Positions 1 to 10,417 of a stretch of 64,000 bases of DNA are shown here, piece after piece. The DNA comes from Biomphalaria glabrata. Taxonomy: Eukaryota; Mollusca; Gastropoda; Planorbidae. The position numbers and the translations under genes were made by a program. Numbering within the stretch: position 1 is the first letter of the stretch; every line of letters begins with the position of its first letter. Under the pieces are notes generated by a model that saw nothing but the letters and a program-made list of their open reading frames with translations, was not told where the DNA came from and did no database searches. The stretch is taken from positions 39,762,701-39,826,700 of the forward strand of contig NC_074717.1 of NCBI RefSeq assembly GCF_947242115.1, given 5' to 3'.

Positions 1-718
1 TTTGATTTGAATGAGGTCTTTAATTGTGTGCCTTCAATTTCACTGTTACAGACATGTACTTAATATTCTTAAAAATATATCAAACACTATTTCAATGTCA
101 AATATATGATTATTTAACTTAAAATCTCGTTGGAAAGCACTTTGAAAGGTACACATATTGCCATGCAACTTGGCTTCGTTCATATATATATTCAAATTCA
201 TAAATAGTATTTTATTATTGGGACAATGCTATTTATCTTAAGTTAGGACAATATTAAAATATTCATAGACTGTTTGAGATCCCTCAACGTAAGAAAAATC
301 TTTCAACTAGAACAAACTACAAAATAGAGCAGTGAGATTTATAACAAAAGAATGTTCCAGTTTGAATGGAGTGACACCATTAGTAAAATTACTAAACTTT
401 GAGACACTTCAGAACAGAAGAATAAAAAGTAAAGTAGCTATAACACATAAAACACTATATCATAACTTACAAATAGAAAAACAAAACCTAATAAAATACT
501 CAGAAAGACACAAGAATAGAATCATATTTCTTATTCTATATGCTAGAACAAATTCATACAAGGGCTCCTTGACTCATTTTTCCCATGTGTGATTAGAGAT
601 TGGAATGAGTTTAAGTCATTGATTAATATGCATGACTAGATTGTCACATAAAATGCGTAGGACGAAATAATCTTAGTTATTTTTGAAGTAGCGTCTGTAA
701 TAGATAATATAAGAAGAT
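1..718 (+). mobile_element. 3' end of a CR1/Jockey-like LINE, truncated by the window start
   Basis: The plus strand encodes the C-terminal part of a non-LTR retrotransposon reverse transcriptase. A decayed stretch at about 240-330 resembles the usual VRPILEYASSVWDP segment, then comes RFITKECSSLNGVTPLVKLL from 333, and a frame-shifted end with DSFFPCVIRDWNEF followed by a stop near 626. The 3' tail holds an ATAAG-like simple repeat near 710. Bases 1-718 are a near-perfect reverse complement of 1931-2628 and 11836-12540. At about 170-185 it keeps a short GGCTT-type insert also seen in copy 3 (about 26703) but missing from copies 1 and 2. Clade assignment is inference. Confidence 0.75.
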
Positions 719-935
719 GAACTAAATCTATTCATGTACATGTCGCTCGGACATTGCAGCGTATTGACGGCCGATGACACAGCTCCGAGGGACAGGGGAA
801 CCAGGAATAAGCTCATTCCATGTATACTGTATACAATATAACATTTACAGAGTGCAACTGTCCACTAAATGAGTTCGGGCGGACGGACAGACATTCCACA
901 CAAAACTAATAGCGTCTTTTTACCTTTTTAGGGAT
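719..935 (-). mobile_element. Fragment of a dispersed TIR element, inverted
   Basis: Read on the minus strand this begins with an AAAGACGCTATTAG-like motif followed by TGTCTGTCCG, the same start as the elements at 39384 and 48909. It then runs through a segment that also precedes the LINE tail at 11640-11835. It therefore forms one inverted block with the LINE at 1-718. Confidence 0.5.
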
Positions 936-1328
936 GGAATACGCTTCATTATTTCTTCCACCCCACCCACGTTTCTCTTTGATCAAGGAGATTATTCGTT
1001 TCACCACGCCTCTTGGCCCTTCCAAGGTGCAACTTTAGTCAAACTTTACCAACGTGAGAGATATGAATTATCTCCCCATTTACTCATTTTACTATAACAA
1101 GAATTGCGCCCCTTGAACGGACGCTCTATCTCCATTCAAATTCGCTCCATTGTTTGTTGCAGACGGCCATATGTGCTATCGGATACTATTTACTTGGATC
1201 TACTATCCAGTGTCATCTGCCCACTTGGAACTTAATTGCCTATTGGCCCACCTGCCTATTTGGCTCTACTACTTGACGCTATTGGCTCTACTTGCCGACC
1301 TACTTGACAGTCACCTCGTTAACCTGTT
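936..1328. other. No gene or repeat recognised
   Basis: Mixed-composition sequence between the inverted LINE block and the LTR-like segment. I see no open frame with coding character and no repeat structure. Confidence 0.5.
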
Positions 1329-1855
1329 AGATACGACGTCCCTATATAGACCACGTGTCTGTGCGAGACGTCATAGCTTCGCCAAATCTCCGCAACTCAC
1401 TGGACTTATCCTGCCAACGACGCTGCCCACGGCAGATCAGCTCTGCCCGCAGCATCCTTGTGCCCACGGTAGCCTGCCACCCGCTCTACTGTGCCCACTA
1501 CAGATATCAGACCTTTGGATTGAGACTTCACAAGAACTGTATCACCGGCGACCTTCTATCCGCTAGAGCGCCTGCTCCATCTGCAAGACCTCCAACCAGG
1601 AACACTGCCAGCTACCACACCAGCAGGACAACCAGCTAAGTGCAGAGGACGAAAGTGACATACTCTCTAATTAAGTGCTTAGTATGATGATACAATATTG
1701 CTAAAGAGATAGATGCAACCCCCCCCCCCTTATTTTATACTACTTTGTATATGAATGTAAATAAATATTCTTTAATTTTTCAACATTTGTATCTTTCTCC
1801 ATTGTTTGTTTCGTTGCGTGTCTGCTCCCGTTTTATCTTTGATGGACCAGTGTGT
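1329..1855 (+). mobile_element. Possible solo LTR-like fossil segment
   Basis: The segment starts with TG, has a CCTATATAGA TATA-like box at about 1341, and carries an AATAAA signal about 415 bp further on, followed by a T-rich and GT-rich stretch. That order of promoter then poly(A) signal is typical of an LTR. A 5'-truncated copy lies at 10418-10915. No internal retroelement genes are seen beside it and no clear target duplication was found, so it could also be an unrelated promoter-bearing repeat. Confidence 0.3.
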
Positions 1856-1930
1856 GGCAATTCAAAAATAATCATCCCCTATACACCAAACAAGCCACTC
1901 AAACACGTCATACACGAGGTCCGTCATAAT

Positions 1931-2628
1931 CTTATCTAGTACAGACGTTACTTCAAAAAATAAATAAGATTATTACGTCCTACGTATTTTATGTGTCAAT
2001 CTAGTCATGCATGTTAATTAATGACTTAAACTCATTCCATTCTCTAATCACACAAGGGAAAAATGAGTCAAGGAGCACTTGTATGATTTTGTTCTAGCAT
2101 ATGGAATAAGAAATGTGCGTCTATTCTTGTGTCTTTCTGAGTATTTTATTAGGTTTTGTTTTTCTATTTGTAAGTTATGATATAGTGTTTTATGTGTTAT
2201 AGCTACTTTACTTTTTATTCTTCTGTTCTGAAGTGTCTCAAAGTTTAGTAATTTTACTAATGGTGTCACTCCATTCAAACTGGAACATTCTTTTGTTATA
2301 AATCTCACTGCTCTATTTTGTAGTTTGTTCTAGTTGAAAGATTTTTCTTACGTTGAGGGATCTCAAACAGACGATGCATATTCTAATATTGTCCTAACTT
2401 AAATAGCATTATCCCAATAATAAAATACTATTTATGAATTTGCATATGTATATGAAGTTGCATGGCAATATGTGTACCTTTCAAAGTGCTTTCCAACGAG
2501 ATTTTAAGTTAAATAATCATATATTTGACATTGAAATAGTGTTTGATGTATTTTTAATAATATTAAGTACATGTCTGTAACAGTGAAATTGAAGGCACAT
2601 AATTAAAGACCTCATTCAAATCAAATAG
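1931..2628 (-). mobile_element. 3' end of a CR1/Jockey-like LINE
   Basis: Same LINE tail as at 1-718 but on the minus strand, encoding the RFITKECSSLNGVTPLVKLL region at about 2240-2308 and ending with the 3' tail at 1931. It lies just downstream of the copy 1 gene's poly(A) signal. With 1-718 it forms an inverted repeat with arms of about 0.7 kb and a spacer of about 1.2 kb. Confidence 0.75.
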
Positions 2629-2745
2629 TTTCCATCTAAAGCTTTTTATTAATTACATCTATGTTTTCGAAGTAAAGTGTTTTCATTGAAGGTTAATGAC
2701 TTGAAATTAAAACGAAGAAGAATTTTAAAAAGGGAATTTTAAAAT

Positions 2746-2751
2746 TTTATT
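2746..2751 (-). terminator. Poly(A) signal of gene copy 1
   Basis: AATAAA on the minus strand, about 230 bp after the stop codon of the copy 1 gene. It is conserved at 12662-12667 and 27003-27008. Confidence 0.6.
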
Positions 2752-2979
2752 TATGAAATTGCTAATGGAATTATCTACACGTACATAAGAAAAAGCCTAC
2801 AGCAAATGTAGCTTAACATATTAAAACAAAACATCCAGAATCATTACAAAATTGTTTAAATTCATATAATAAATAATGACTAAAGTGACACAATAGAATG
2901 TTATTGACACAAACCTTGCATTAACATATAACTTAAATAATTGTAACACTATCTGTTGGTGCCTCTGTCAAGGGAGCTC

Positions 2980-5900
2980 TCATTCCGTAGCATGCCATAA
3001 GAGCGTGTTGATTCCTTCTGTGATGTACTCCAGCCGCTCATTCAGGTCTACGAATTGCAAAAACCTTTGAAACAGATCCTTGTCTTCCTGGCTGAATTCT
3101 GTTCTATAAAATAAGACGACACATTCTTCACGTGTCTCTAACTCATTGAGTGTGTCCTGAAGTATAGTCTCCTCATCACTGTCCAGTGGGACATTGTTTA
3201 TTGCCTTGTCAGCCACCTCACAGATGCGGTCCTTGTGATCTAAAAATAGACAATAAGGTGCCAGCTATTTTACCCATAAATCCTCCAGAATGCTGACTCT
3301 TCGACCCATAATTATTGGCGGATCCAGGGGTGAAGACTGGGCAGGGGGGGTCAACCGAAAATTTAATAAGCAAATCACAAAATATGTGTAAAAAAATAGT
3401 TAATGCTAATGATAATAATATACAGGGAGTAATCGTTTTCTTTTTTGAAATAAAGTCTGTATTAGATAAGATAGGATATGTCTCCTATATTATTTCGCCG
3501 CCCTCCCCTCCGATATGGTGATAGTAGCCGTTTGGTGAGGTAAAGACAATTGTGTCTAGAAGTATCACATTAGTTGTAAAAATAGCTATATCTATATGCT
3601 ATATATAAATATTAGTTACTAATTGGTATTTAATTATTACATTTTGTGGCCCCCTTTTTTTTACTTCAATTTAAAATTCAATCAATTGTAAATATAAAAT
3701 GAAAAAGAGTTGTCAGAATTTGGAGGAGGAAACAGGTGATATTATCACACCCCTACACACTTGCACATTGTCCCATAACCACGTGTTGATGGGACGAGTT
3801 GCTTTCTTTGTGCCACTGTAGCGCAGTGCATAATGAACTGAAGGTTGGGTTAATATGGAGTTAGATACCCATACTGGACTTTTTTTTATTTTTGAATGAA
3901 AAATAATATAGGAATGTTTAGTAGTTTATTCTTTATTTAAACATTATATGGGCTATTTTAAAAATGGTCGCGGGTTACAAATTTTTAGACCAAAAGGACA
4001 GACGGATGCTGCCAATGTTTCTTTTAAATTGTGGATTATAACATCCTAGCACTAACCTCCCACAGGATAGCGGGGGGATTGCATCAATGTTTTAACCCGG
4101 GACTATCGAAACAATATCTCAATAGACAATTGCATATGACCAGGTAGCCAAAGGTCACGGCTTGAAAGAAACAGTCGGCGAAATGTTTTTGTTTTTTTGT
4201 TTGGCAGTAGCGCATTTAGGACAGGAAGTACTACCCCCCCCTCCCCTTTCTGCCATAATTATCTAGATCAGTGAGACAGTAGAAAGGGGAAATTTGAATC
4301 CACGTTAAACTTTTGTATTTGACTACTCCAACTGCGGTAGTTTATTGTATGTTTATAACACTTCTCATTGAATACTAAGAGACATTGCAGTCAAGTGCGG
4401 GAATTCCCGTTATAGCCGAGAATAAATTCTTTGATGTCATTAGGAACAATTTCAATGATGGAAAGAAGGTAGCCAAATTTTAATTTTAGGACAAATTTTC
4501 TTACAAAAAAAAAAAAAAATAACCGTAAAACTAGAGTGTGGCAAATAACCTAACAATTTATTTTTCTATGAAAACAAACATAGACTGTCAAATTTCTAGG
4601 AAAATCATTATAACCATTTTCTTAATACCCTTCCACTTTCCGGCCATCTTTTATCAAAAATTGTGTCCCCACCCACAAAGAGAGCGCGCGTGAAAAGTTG
4701 TAATTGTTATAGGGTAAAAGTCAAAAGTAAAGTTCCCCTTTCAGACCTTGTGGTCTATAGGGCAGATGATGTAAAGGACATCTGTTTCTTTGGCCTAACG
4801 AGGGTGTGATGTGGCCAGCACAACTACCAACCGCCTATACTTTTTTTTCCAAACTAATGCCAGGTACCCATTACAGCTGGTTTGGAAGCTAAGCGCTTTA
4901 CTGAGCTCTTATTTTTTTTATAAAGAATTAAAGTTCATGCTTTCGTTGTATAGCCATGAGATCTAAGAGACAATTTCTGAGGACGTTATATAGGCCAGGC
5001 ATAACTGGCATCTGAAGGGATCTGAAAAAAAGATTTGTGTAAATACAATTACAAGCTAAACAAAACAAATAAACAAAATATTAAAAAAAAGAGAGAAGCT
5101 ATATCTAACAAGGAAAACTCCACATTTACAACTATATATCTAAATACTGTATTTATTTCCCTTTTTGGTATCAAGCAAAAATAATTAATAACCCTATTTC
5201 ATTTACTAAGTGGTTAACTTTTTTTTTTTTTGATTTATGTTTTGTTAGGATCAATGAATAAGTGTGTAAATGTTTTATACGATTCGCACGAAGTGTGAGA
5301 AAGTACGTGTTTACAAATGTATACCAGATAGAAAGACAGACGGAGTTAGTTTTTTTTTTTGATTTATGTTTTGTTAGGATCAATGAATAAGTGTGTTAAT
5401 GTTTGATTCGATTCGTAGGAAGTGTGAGAATGTACATGTTTACAAATGTATACCAGATAGAAAGACAGACGGAGTAAGTTGACATACGCTTTATAAAAAA
5501 GAAAAGCTAAATGAACAGAATGTCAGCAGGTAGTCTCTCCACTAGTTTCAAAGGCAATGAATTTTAGTTTTTTTTTTTTTTTTTTGTTTTTTTAAAGCTG
5601 GTCTCATTTCGTCTCTATTTAAAATGTAGTTTAAAAGTTGTTGGAAAATTCATAATAAATGGAAATAAACAAATAAATTACGATTTTAATTTAAATCCTT
5701 AAACAAAACAGAGACATTCCAAAGTATAATGGACTAACCCCCTCCCCCACTCATACATCCCGCCCTGACCTAATTACGATAAAGCTCAACTGCTTCGTGT
5801 ATTATTTCTTCAAGTCTCACATTTAAATCCCACATTCTACATTGGCAGTGCACGTTTCTAACAACAAATATATACAATAGTCACAAAACAACTAAACAAG

Positions 5901-6762
5901 TTTTTCTTTCTATTTTTTCGCTTGTTTTCGTTTAAGAACATGTCTATTACTGATATATGAACAGAGATCTATACTTAATTTAGAACATAGATTTGTTTGT
6001 TTAAACCAATAACATTATATATTATTGCTGGGTCCTCCTCTCACATCTATAATTGTGGGAAGCGTGGTCGAGAGGCTAAGCGCGCTTAAGGTTCGACACC
6101 CGACTCGGGCAGAGTTGTGTTTACTGAGCGCCTAAAGGCAGCACGGAAAAACATTCTCCTAGATACCCCCTCCTCCCCACTGGTCCACAACTGAATTTGG
6201 ACTAAAGCGCTCTGTGCACGCTATAAGCATGACAGTAGCGCTATATAAAAGCCATAATTTATAATTTATTTTAATGGCTAATTATATAACTAATCTAGAT
6301 GATTGTAAGGTTTTTTTTTGCAAAAAATAAATATAATATATAGATAGTCTAATCGAAGTATCATTCAAAAAGAGAGACTTACCCATCTGCTCCACGAATA
6401 AAAGAAAAATCTCTGGCTGATACAACATCATGTTCTGTAAGATACCTGTGTAACGTCTTGACTCTGTATATATTATGCAAGCTGTAGCGATCAAGGGCTG
6501 CCTCGATGCAACATGCATGCAAAGAAGCCACAAAGTTGTAGATAAGTTTTAAATCTGTTGCACCGCGATTTAATCCCAGGTTCAGTGATTTGGATCTATA
6601 GTACATAAATAGGTCTTCCACGACCAGATGGAAAAGTTCCATGTCAATTAGAAATGGAGCAATCATGCCACTTTGGAGTTTATTTAGATCTGCCAAAAAT
6701 CGCACAAGGTGAATAAAATGAAACATTTCTTTCCTAACGTTGTCGCTCTTCCCAAAAGTCAT
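2980..6762 (-). CDS. Three-exon gene of unknown family, copy 1, with a broken splice donor
   Basis: Coding exons are 6762-6383, 5021-4945 and 3239-2980. Exon 1 ends in a GTAAGT donor (phase 2). Exon 2 starts after TTTTTTTCAG. Exon 3 starts after TTTTTAG and adds 85 residues and the stop. The joined frame gives 238 residues with no signal peptide or long membrane segment, rich in leucine and acidic residues and probably mostly helical. The ATG at 6762 is chosen because a stop precedes the only other in-frame start (a TTG) and a TATA box lies about 40 bp upstream. The donor after exon 2, GTAAGT or GTAAGC in the other copies, reads GAAAGC here. Reading into intron 2 adds five residues and then a stop, giving about 157 residues. 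This copy may thus be a recent pseudogene despite open exons. I do not recognise the family. The C-terminal exon has a faint local likeness to TNFAIP8/TIPE proteins. Confidence 0.65.
4731..4890 (-). mobile_element. SINE-A fragment in intron 2 of copy 1
   Basis: Reverse-complement remnant of the tRNA-headed SINE seen complete at 41748-42026: it retains the AGTTCCCCTTTCAGACC end and the GGCAGATGATGTAAAGG block. The paralogous fragment is at 14629-14800. It is absent from copy 3, whose intron 2 is about 1.1 kb shorter. Confidence 0.65.
5219..5478. repeat. Local tandem duplication of about 130 bp, copy 1 only
   Basis: A block with poly(T), then GATTTATGTTTTGTTAGG and ending near CAGACGGAGT, occurs twice in a row here (about 5219-5350 and 5351-5478). 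It occurs once in copy 2 (about 15121-15250) and once in copy 3 (about 28373-28500). A diverged relative is at 47205-47340, so the block itself is a dispersed repeat. Confidence 0.75.
6055..6262 (+). mobile_element. SINE-B, tRNA-derived
   Basis: Starts with a tRNA-like head: an A-box-like CGTGGTCGAGAGGCTAAG and a B-box-like GGTTCGACACC about 20 bp later. A body follows, then a 3' end reading GTAGCGCTATATAAAAGCC and an AT-rich tail. It lies in intron 1 of the copy 1 gene. Paralogous copies at 15821-16028 and 29475-29682 show that the insertion predates the duplication. Confidence 0.75.
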
Positions 6763-6797
6763 ACAAGAAGTGACAGAAGCTAGCAACTAATTCCCCT

Positions 6798-6807
6798 CTT
6801 ATATATA
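6798..6807 (-). promoter_or_regulatory. TATA box of gene copy 1
   Basis: TATATATAAG on the minus strand, with its centre about 40 bp upstream of the ATG at 6762. That implies a very short 5' leader of roughly 10 nt. It is identical in copies 2 and 3. Confidence 0.5.
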
Positions 6808-7425
6808 GGCTTATAGTTAGCTTTAGGCATACGGGTGGTGACATCATATATTTATCTGTATTTTTTGTTTTATCTTAGACCTTTTTTCCCCCAGATGGTA
6901 TACGGGGAGTGGACATCATTCTCCTTGTGATAACACGGACTTTTACCAATGTGTGCAGCAAAGTGTCGTCCGCTTGACCAGTCGCCCCTTGAAACGTACA
7001 ATTGCAACCAATCCTAACTACCACTAGAAGACAATGACCACCAGTCTCCCTCTCACCTTTGCGAGCCTAAGGTTTTGTTTTCAATTCAACTCTTTTGTAA
7101 TCAGTGTCACGATTCAAAGACTCCAGGTGACTAGAGCTAGACGATAAAGATCGTTGAAATTGGTTACATTCATAGATTAAGCCTTTTCCTTTTCGCTTTT
7201 TTTTTTGTCAATATCAAAATAGAAATCTGTGATCTTCACCCTGTACCCCCCACCCCCACACCACTTCCCCGGGTTTCTTATCCATAGGCCTCACTCTTGG
7301 CTTCAGGCTGAATCTTACAATGTGTCACCAGGTCAAGTTTGTGGTTTGGCTAAAGCCATTGTTTAAACGAAGATGTACCCAGATTCTCAAAACCAAATAG
7401 CGAGAAAAGCGATTTAATGACCAAT
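6808..7425. other. Upstream flank of gene copy 1, no gene
   Basis: Non-coding sequence closely matched in copies 2 (about 16574-17195) and 3 (about 30228-30845). It ends where the 36-bp minisatellite begins. Open frames here and in the minisatellite are by-products of the repeat. Confidence 0.6.
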
Positions 7426-8110
7426 ACGTGACATTTCGAACAAGACAGTATAACACTACACACACGACATTTCGAACAAGACAGTATAACACTACACACA
7501 CGACATTTTGAACAAGACAGTATAACACTACACACACGACTTTTCCAACAAGACAGTATAACACTATACACATGACTTTTCCAACAAGACAGTATAACAC
7601 TATACACATGACTTTTCCAACAAGACAGTATAACACTATACACATGACTTTTCCAACAAGACAGTATAACACTATACACATGACTTTTCCAACAAGACAG
7701 TAGAACACTATACACATGACTTTTCCAACAAGACAGTATAACACTATACACATGACTTTTCCAACAAGACAGTATAACACTATACACATGACTTTTCCAA
7801 CAAGACAGTATAACACTATACACATGACTTTTCCAACAAGACAGTAGAACACTATACACATGACTTTTCCAACAAGACAGTAGAACACTATACACATGAC
7901 TTTTCCAACAAGACAGTATAACACTATACACATGACTTTTCCAACAAGACAGTATAACACTATACACATGACTTTTCCAACAAGACAGTATAACACTATA
8001 CACATGACTTTTCCAACAAGACAGTATAACACTATACACATGACTTTTCCAACAAGACAGTATAACACTATACACATGACTTTTCAAACAAGACAGTATA
8101 ACACTACAAA
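7426..8110. repeat. 36-bp minisatellite, about 19 units
   Basis: Tandem units built on GACTTTTCCAACAAGACAGT plus TATAACACTATACACAT. About 19 units are present. The leftmost three carry a GACATTTCGAAC or GACATTTTGAAC start, most middle units are identical, and the last has CAAAC, so variants are ordered along the array. Because 36 is a multiple of three, long open frames run through it on both strands; they are not genes. Copy 2 has about one unit and copy 3 two. Confidence 0.95.
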
Positions 8111-8239
8111 AGCTACAATTGTAATGCACGACTGTAGAGCTAGACATATTATTTGAAATCTATTAAACATTTTGATCCTAAATAAAAAGAGGTTACTTTT
8201 TAATATTTTGAGATTTACGATTGAAGTAGAAGTTAAATA

Positions 8240-8412
8240 AATGATCTATCTCTAATAATCTATCTCTAATCTCTAATGATCGATCTCTAATTATCTATCT
8301 CTAATGATCTATCTCTAATCTCTAATGATCTATCTCTAATGATCTATCTCTAATGATCTATCTCTAATGATCTATCTCTAATGATCTATCTCTAATGATC
8401 TAGCCCTAACCC
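8240..8412. repeat. ATCTCTAATG-type short tandem repeat
   Basis: Repeats of about 14 bp based on GATCTATCTCTAAT. Shorter versions lie at 17370-17440 (copy 2) and 31055-31160 (copy 3). Confidence 0.9.
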
Positions 8413-9200
8413 CCAACTTTATTTCTTTTTTTTTTTCTGTTTTCTAATTTTTCTCAATCTATTATTTAAAAAAAAGACTCCATATTATTAACAAATGGAG
8501 TTTGTGTTTTCACATAAACTTGGACGTAACCCCAAGGGTCACCTGTCATGATCTATGTGGTAGATTAAAAAGTTATACTATTTTCAGCATGAATACCGCA
8601 AGCTGTGAAGTACAAACATTCAACAACCAAAATCCTCTCTCACTTCATACAAAACAGAAGTGTGCGGGGCAATGTGTGTGGGGCATAGTGTGCGGGGCAA
8701 AGGTGTTGTTTACGTGAATGTTTTGATCAGCCAGATGACTTTGTAATTGTTAGAATTGCCTTGTTAATATCCCTGAATACTTAGAAAACAAATAATTGTG
8801 AAAATATGGTCCAGTGTCAGCCTGGCCTGTGGGATTGGATTGAATGAAAACCTAATTGATGGATGACTTGAGGACAGGGAGAGAGGGTGTTGTTAAGGAG
8901 AAAGGTATTTTATATTGTGGGTGCGGTACTTATTATTGTTAATTAAATATTTCCAGTATGAAGGATAGAACTAATTTTTTTTTGACGCTGTAATTTCAAA
9001 GTTTAAATGGTAAACGCGGATGTTTGTTAATCCCAGATGGTTGGGGTTTAAACACGACCCGGACTAATTAAAGACCAGGTTATAACGTCTATCTTCGAAT
9101 GAAATATGAGATTATAGAGAAAAAATTAGCATTTCATTTGATAAGTCAAATTTGAATGTGGTTCCTTTTTTGAAAAAAAAAATGATTATAATTCTATATA
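8413..9200. other. Conserved non-coding part of the duplicated segment
   Basis: Matches copies 2 and 3. An open frame at 8502-8717 starts at GTG within a GTTTGTGTTTTCACATAAAC palindrome-like motif, and in copy 3 it ends early. I see no convincing gene. Confidence 0.5.
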
Positions 9201-9201
9201 T

Positions 9202-9680
9202 AGAGCCGCGGTGGCTGATGAACCGCGAGGGGGGGAAGGTGTCCCGGGTTTGAATTCTGTTGTTTTACATTTCGTGATTTTGAGGACGCCTCTGTGTTCA
9301 CCCAGCTCTAATGGGTATCTAACATTATTTGGGTAAGTGTACATCGTTTGGTCGTTGAGCAGGCCACGAGACAGCCGTCAAAAAAAAAAAAAGGATGTCT
9401 TTTACATCATCTGTCCCATCTATCGTGCGAAGCGTGGTCGAGAGACCAAGTGCGCTTGAACTTGGCTTGGCAACCTAGAAGGGAGCTCGAGGTTCGACAC
9501 CCGACTCCGACAGAGTTGTGTTGACTGAGCGCCAAAGGCCAACTCCTACCCCCTCCCCCCCCCCAAATGGTCCACAAATGAGATTGAACCAAAAGCGCTC
9601 TGATCATGAAAGTAGCGCTATATAAAAGCTATAATAATAATAATAATAATCGCTAGGCCTGAAAGGGAAACGTTATTTTT
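9202..9680 (+). mobile_element. SINE-A interrupted by a SINE-B
   Basis: SINE-A runs from a shortened tRNA head at 9202 (GCGGTGGCTGATGAACCGCG, then GGTTTGAATTC) through CCCATCTATCG near 9424. A SINE-B (9425-9650, ending in an ATA repeat) is inserted there, and the SINE-A end CGCTAGGCCTGAAAGGGAAA resumes at 9651. The same nest is at 18272-18640 and 32071-32560, so it is older than the duplication. In copy 2 the SINE-B lost about 100 bp between two GGGCTC/GCGCTC sites. Confidence 0.7.
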
Positions 9681-10288
9681 GTCTAATTCTAGGCCTACAT
9701 ATAGGTCTGAGTAATTTGTTACTATGGTGCCCTGTATAAGTTTGACCATTGAGGTGCAAAACATACCATAGCCCAGGTGTGTAGAATTATTGTTTTTATA
9801 CAATTTCTTATGACATAAAGCTTCTGTGTTCATATTTCTTTGTTTTGAGCAAAAATTATTATTTGATAGTTTTCGTGCGTCACATTTGGGCAGTGGACAT
9901 TTCTGTTCTCCTCCCACTATGTCCCCACACGAGCTTAAGTTTTTAAGTTAAAACAAATGATTGGTCCTTTAATTCAATAAACAAATATCCCCATTTATAT
10001 TAATTAAGCCAGAGGCGACTCTTGGACATGTGATGGGCAAAGTTTAGGAAAGAATTCAAAGTGAGAGACATTGACATGGATAAGACTGCTTGTGATATCG
10101 CATAAGAGATTAACTCTTAAGGAGTGCTGGTGGCTCCATGCGGCCTACCAGAAGTATCGCACTAATCTATTTACTGCTTTATCCTAATCTAGTGGCTCCT
10201 AGCTTCAAACATTAATCTACAAGGTAGAATCCTATTGACTTGTTTTGTTTTACATGTTTCGAATGTTCATTCAGAGTTGATAATTAAT

Positions 10289-10411
10289 GCATACTAGCCC
10301 AAACCCGTCACAGGACGGCGGAAGTTAGCGGCGGCAGAGTTTAAACCCGAGACCATTGAGATTATCAAGACAACAGTCCAGAGCGCATAACCACACGACC
10401 TTTCAGCCAGA
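10289..10411 (-). mobile_element. SINE-C-like tRNA-related repeat, cut by the duplication junction
   Basis: On the minus strand it has a tRNA-like head with a TGGTCGTGTGG-type A box and a TCTCGGGTTTAAAC-type B box. Longer copies are at 19267-19390 and 33178-33300. In copy 1 it ends at the junction with LTR-like sequence. Confidence 0.5.
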
Positions 10412-10417
10412 CTTTAC

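Larger units (their letters stand above)
1351..10411. repeat. Segmental duplication copy 1 (9.07-kb tandem period)
   Basis: Sequence from about 1351 is matched again from 10418, and the match covers the LTR-like segment, LINE tail, whole gene, SINEs and flanks. The right edge is inside a tRNA-like SINE near 10411, where the sequence jumps directly to the LTR-like sequence also found at 1351. Copies 2 and 3 continue past that point into shared sequence that copy 1 lacks. Identity to copies 2 and 3 looks very high by eye and was not computed. Confidence 0.85.

Noticed and set aside
6055-6130. Possible tRNA gene (A and B boxes)
   Set aside because: The head does not fold as a full tRNA and continues into a SINE body with GCGCTATATAAAAGCC. 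The same head recurs in other SINE copies.
7325-8156. Long open frames of 86-265 codons on both strands with 12-residue repeats
   Set aside because: They are by-products of a 36-bp minisatellite whose period is divisible by three, and they are open in several frames at once. The paralogous sites have only 1-2 units.
8502-8717. Conserved 71-codon frame, also at 17546 and 31284
   Set aside because: Begins at GTG, is shortened in copy 3, and conservation is expected from recent duplication. No domain.
9618-9917. 99-codon minus-strand frame
   Set aside because: Ends in a polyisoleucine stretch from an ATA microsatellite and overlaps a SINE tail. Not conserved as a frame in copy 2.
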